From NCBI GenBank assembly GCA_029933115.1, contig JAOZOT010000174.1:1-7256 (forward strand): a stretch of DNA of 7,256 nucleotides, in the 5' to 3' direction. Made by a program: the position numbers and the translations under genes. The notes under the pieces were generated by a model. It saw only the letters and a program-made list of their open reading frames with translations. It was not told the DNA's origin and did not search any database. Positions 4,569-7,256 of the stretch are shown piece by piece. Position 1 is the stretch's first letter, and each line of letters begins with the position of its first letter. Source of the stretch: Anaerolineae bacterium. GTDB taxonomy: Bacteria; Chloroflexota; Anaerolineae; E26-bin7.

Positions 4569-5603
4569 CTACCCTTTATCGCCGGCCCCTTTGGGTTGCC
4601 GCTTGAGCAGAGGATAGCTCAAGGCAAAGCCAATGGCCAGGACGACCAGTCCCAGAGCAACCCAGCGCAAGAACGACCGATCTTTTGCCGGAGACGGTTG
4701 GGCAGACCTAGCCTCTTCTGCCGGCGAACCGGAGAAGTGCAAAGTCAGACGCTCGCCTCTGCCCAAATTCTGTCCGGTCAGGTTCAGATAGCTCTGCCCC
4801 TGCACTCCCCGCGAACCCTCCAGGGTCAATTGCTCGCCGGTTACATCCACTCCTACGTCGGCTACCAGGACATTGATAGCCTTCAGCGGGTAGGGGATTT
4901 CCCTCGTCAGATCATAGCCGGTGGGGTCGTAGGGAAGAGAATAGCTGAACATCAGTCGCCCTGAAGCCTGACCCGGCGGCAGAGACCAGGTGTCCACAAA
5001 ACCACCGTCGGTCTCAAAGAAACGTTGGCCCAATTCTCCACCCTCCAAGGTTAACCCCTCCGCCTCAGGGGGGAGAGACAAGCGCAGCGTTCCCCGTTGC
5101 CCTTCCGCCACCTCCTCCGCACCGATGTAGATTCTGTCGCTGCTGTTGTTAAAGATGTACAATTCACCCACCGCCAGGCTATCTTCCTGAAAGTCCACAA
5201 AAATGTGAGCCCGCTCGATGCTGACCACCTCATCGCTCTCAATAGACTCGTAGACCCGGATGGGGATGGATAGAGTGGTTTCTCCTTCGGAGAAGGTGAG
5301 CAGATCGCTGCCGTATTCTACCCCCTGGTAGTCCAGGTGAAGTGTGTAGACGCGGTCGGCCTCGGTGCTCAGGCCCTCAAAGCGGAAACGACCCTCAGCG
5401 TCAGTGGTGGTCGTCCGCGGTGTTTGCTCTTCCATGCCCACAAAAACGTGCAATGTGATTGTCAGGCCTTCCATTGAGCCGGCGTCGGCAGTGCCGTTCA
5501 CCACCTGGCCCTCAATGACCCCCTGGCCCTGAGCGAATATGCGGGCCGAAACCAGACAAAAACCAAGAACCAAGAGTATGGTTGAAACGTAAACTTTTTT
5601 CAT
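4569..5603 (-). CDS. Exported beta-domain protein with C-terminal membrane anchor, in the ccm operon
   Basis: I do not recognise a named family. The 344 residues begin with a typical signal peptide (M-K-K, hydrophobic to about residue 22, then A-Q-G). Residues 28-118 read as a carboxypeptidase-regulatory-like beta-sandwich: V29-I-E-G-Q-V-V-N, then T67-D-A-E-G-R-F-R-F-E-G-L. Residues 125-292 are a second, mostly beta-stranded region with no motif I know. A Ser/Ala/Pro linker (about 292-310) leads to one membrane helix at 314-333 and a basic tail. The protein would therefore be anchored at its C-terminus, with its bulk outside the cytoplasm, the side where haem is attached. There is no C-x-x-C-H haem site or thioredoxin-like C-x-x-C. 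I chose the ATG at 5603, 1 nt after the ccmF stop; the ATG at 5612 would add three residues. A longer open frame extends upstream but lies inside ccmF. Position suggests an accessory role in cytochrome maturation, which is inference. Confidence 0.85.
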   Translation of the reverse strand: MKKVYVSTILLVLGFCLVSARIFAQGQGVIEGQVVNGTADAGSMEGLTITLHVFVGMEEQTPRTTTTDAEGRFRFEGLSTEADRVYTLHLDYQGVEYGSDLLTFSEGETTLSIPIRVYESIESDEVVSIERAHIFVDFQEDSLAVGELYIFNNSSDRIYIGAEEVAEGQRGTLRLSLPPEAEGLTLEGGELGQRFFETDGGFVDTWSLPPGQASGRLMFSYSLPYDPTGYDLTREIPYPLKAINVLVADVGVDVTGEQLTLEGSRGVQGQSYLNLTGQNLGRGERLTLHFSGSPAEEARSAQPSPAKDRSFLRWVALGLVVLAIGFALSYPLLKRQPKGAGDKG

Positions 5604-5604
5604 T

Positions 5605-7256
<1,652 letters not shown>

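Overview
The window looks like a fragment of a Chloroflexota genome, probably Anaerolineae-like. The main clue is the secreted phosphoesterase at 849-1844. Its catalytic domain is followed by a Thr/Pro-rich linker and a terminal R-I-Y-L-P-L-I-M-K motif, an ending I associate with exported proteins of that phylum. The lineage is an inference from this tail and the gene content; no rRNA or other phylogenetic marker is present.

Plus strand, 1-1844: two genes overlap by ATGA. The first encodes an unrecognised eight-helix membrane protein that appears to be an internal duplication. The second encodes an exported calcineurin-like metallophosphoesterase. A gap of only 36 bp, with a perfect inverted repeat at its edge, separates them from a convergent operon.

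Minus strand, 7256 down to 1881: a System I (Ccm) cytochrome c maturation cluster, read as ccmF (5' end outside the window), an exported beta-domain protein with a C-terminal membrane anchor, ccmA, a 158-bp palindrome-rich gap, a small nucleotidyltransferase, ccmB and ccmC. CcmA and CcmB form the ABC transporter, CcmC loads haem onto the chaperone CcmE, and CcmF with its partners attaches haem to apocytochrome c. CcmE, CcmG and CcmH are not in the window and may lie beyond its right edge, upstream of ccmF.

Two members are not standard Ccm components. One is the beta-domain protein, which starts 1 nt after the ccmF stop. The other is the nucleotidyltransferase, which splits ccmA from ccmB and ends 3 nt before the ccmB start. 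Two non-coding stretches also stand out: the palindrome-dense ccmA/nucleotidyltransferase gap, and a G-rich ccmB/ccmC spacer that could form a G-quadruplex in the mRNA next to the ccmC ribosome binding site. No RNA genes, CRISPR arrays, insertion sequences or origins were seen, and no stretch over 300 bases lacks a gene.
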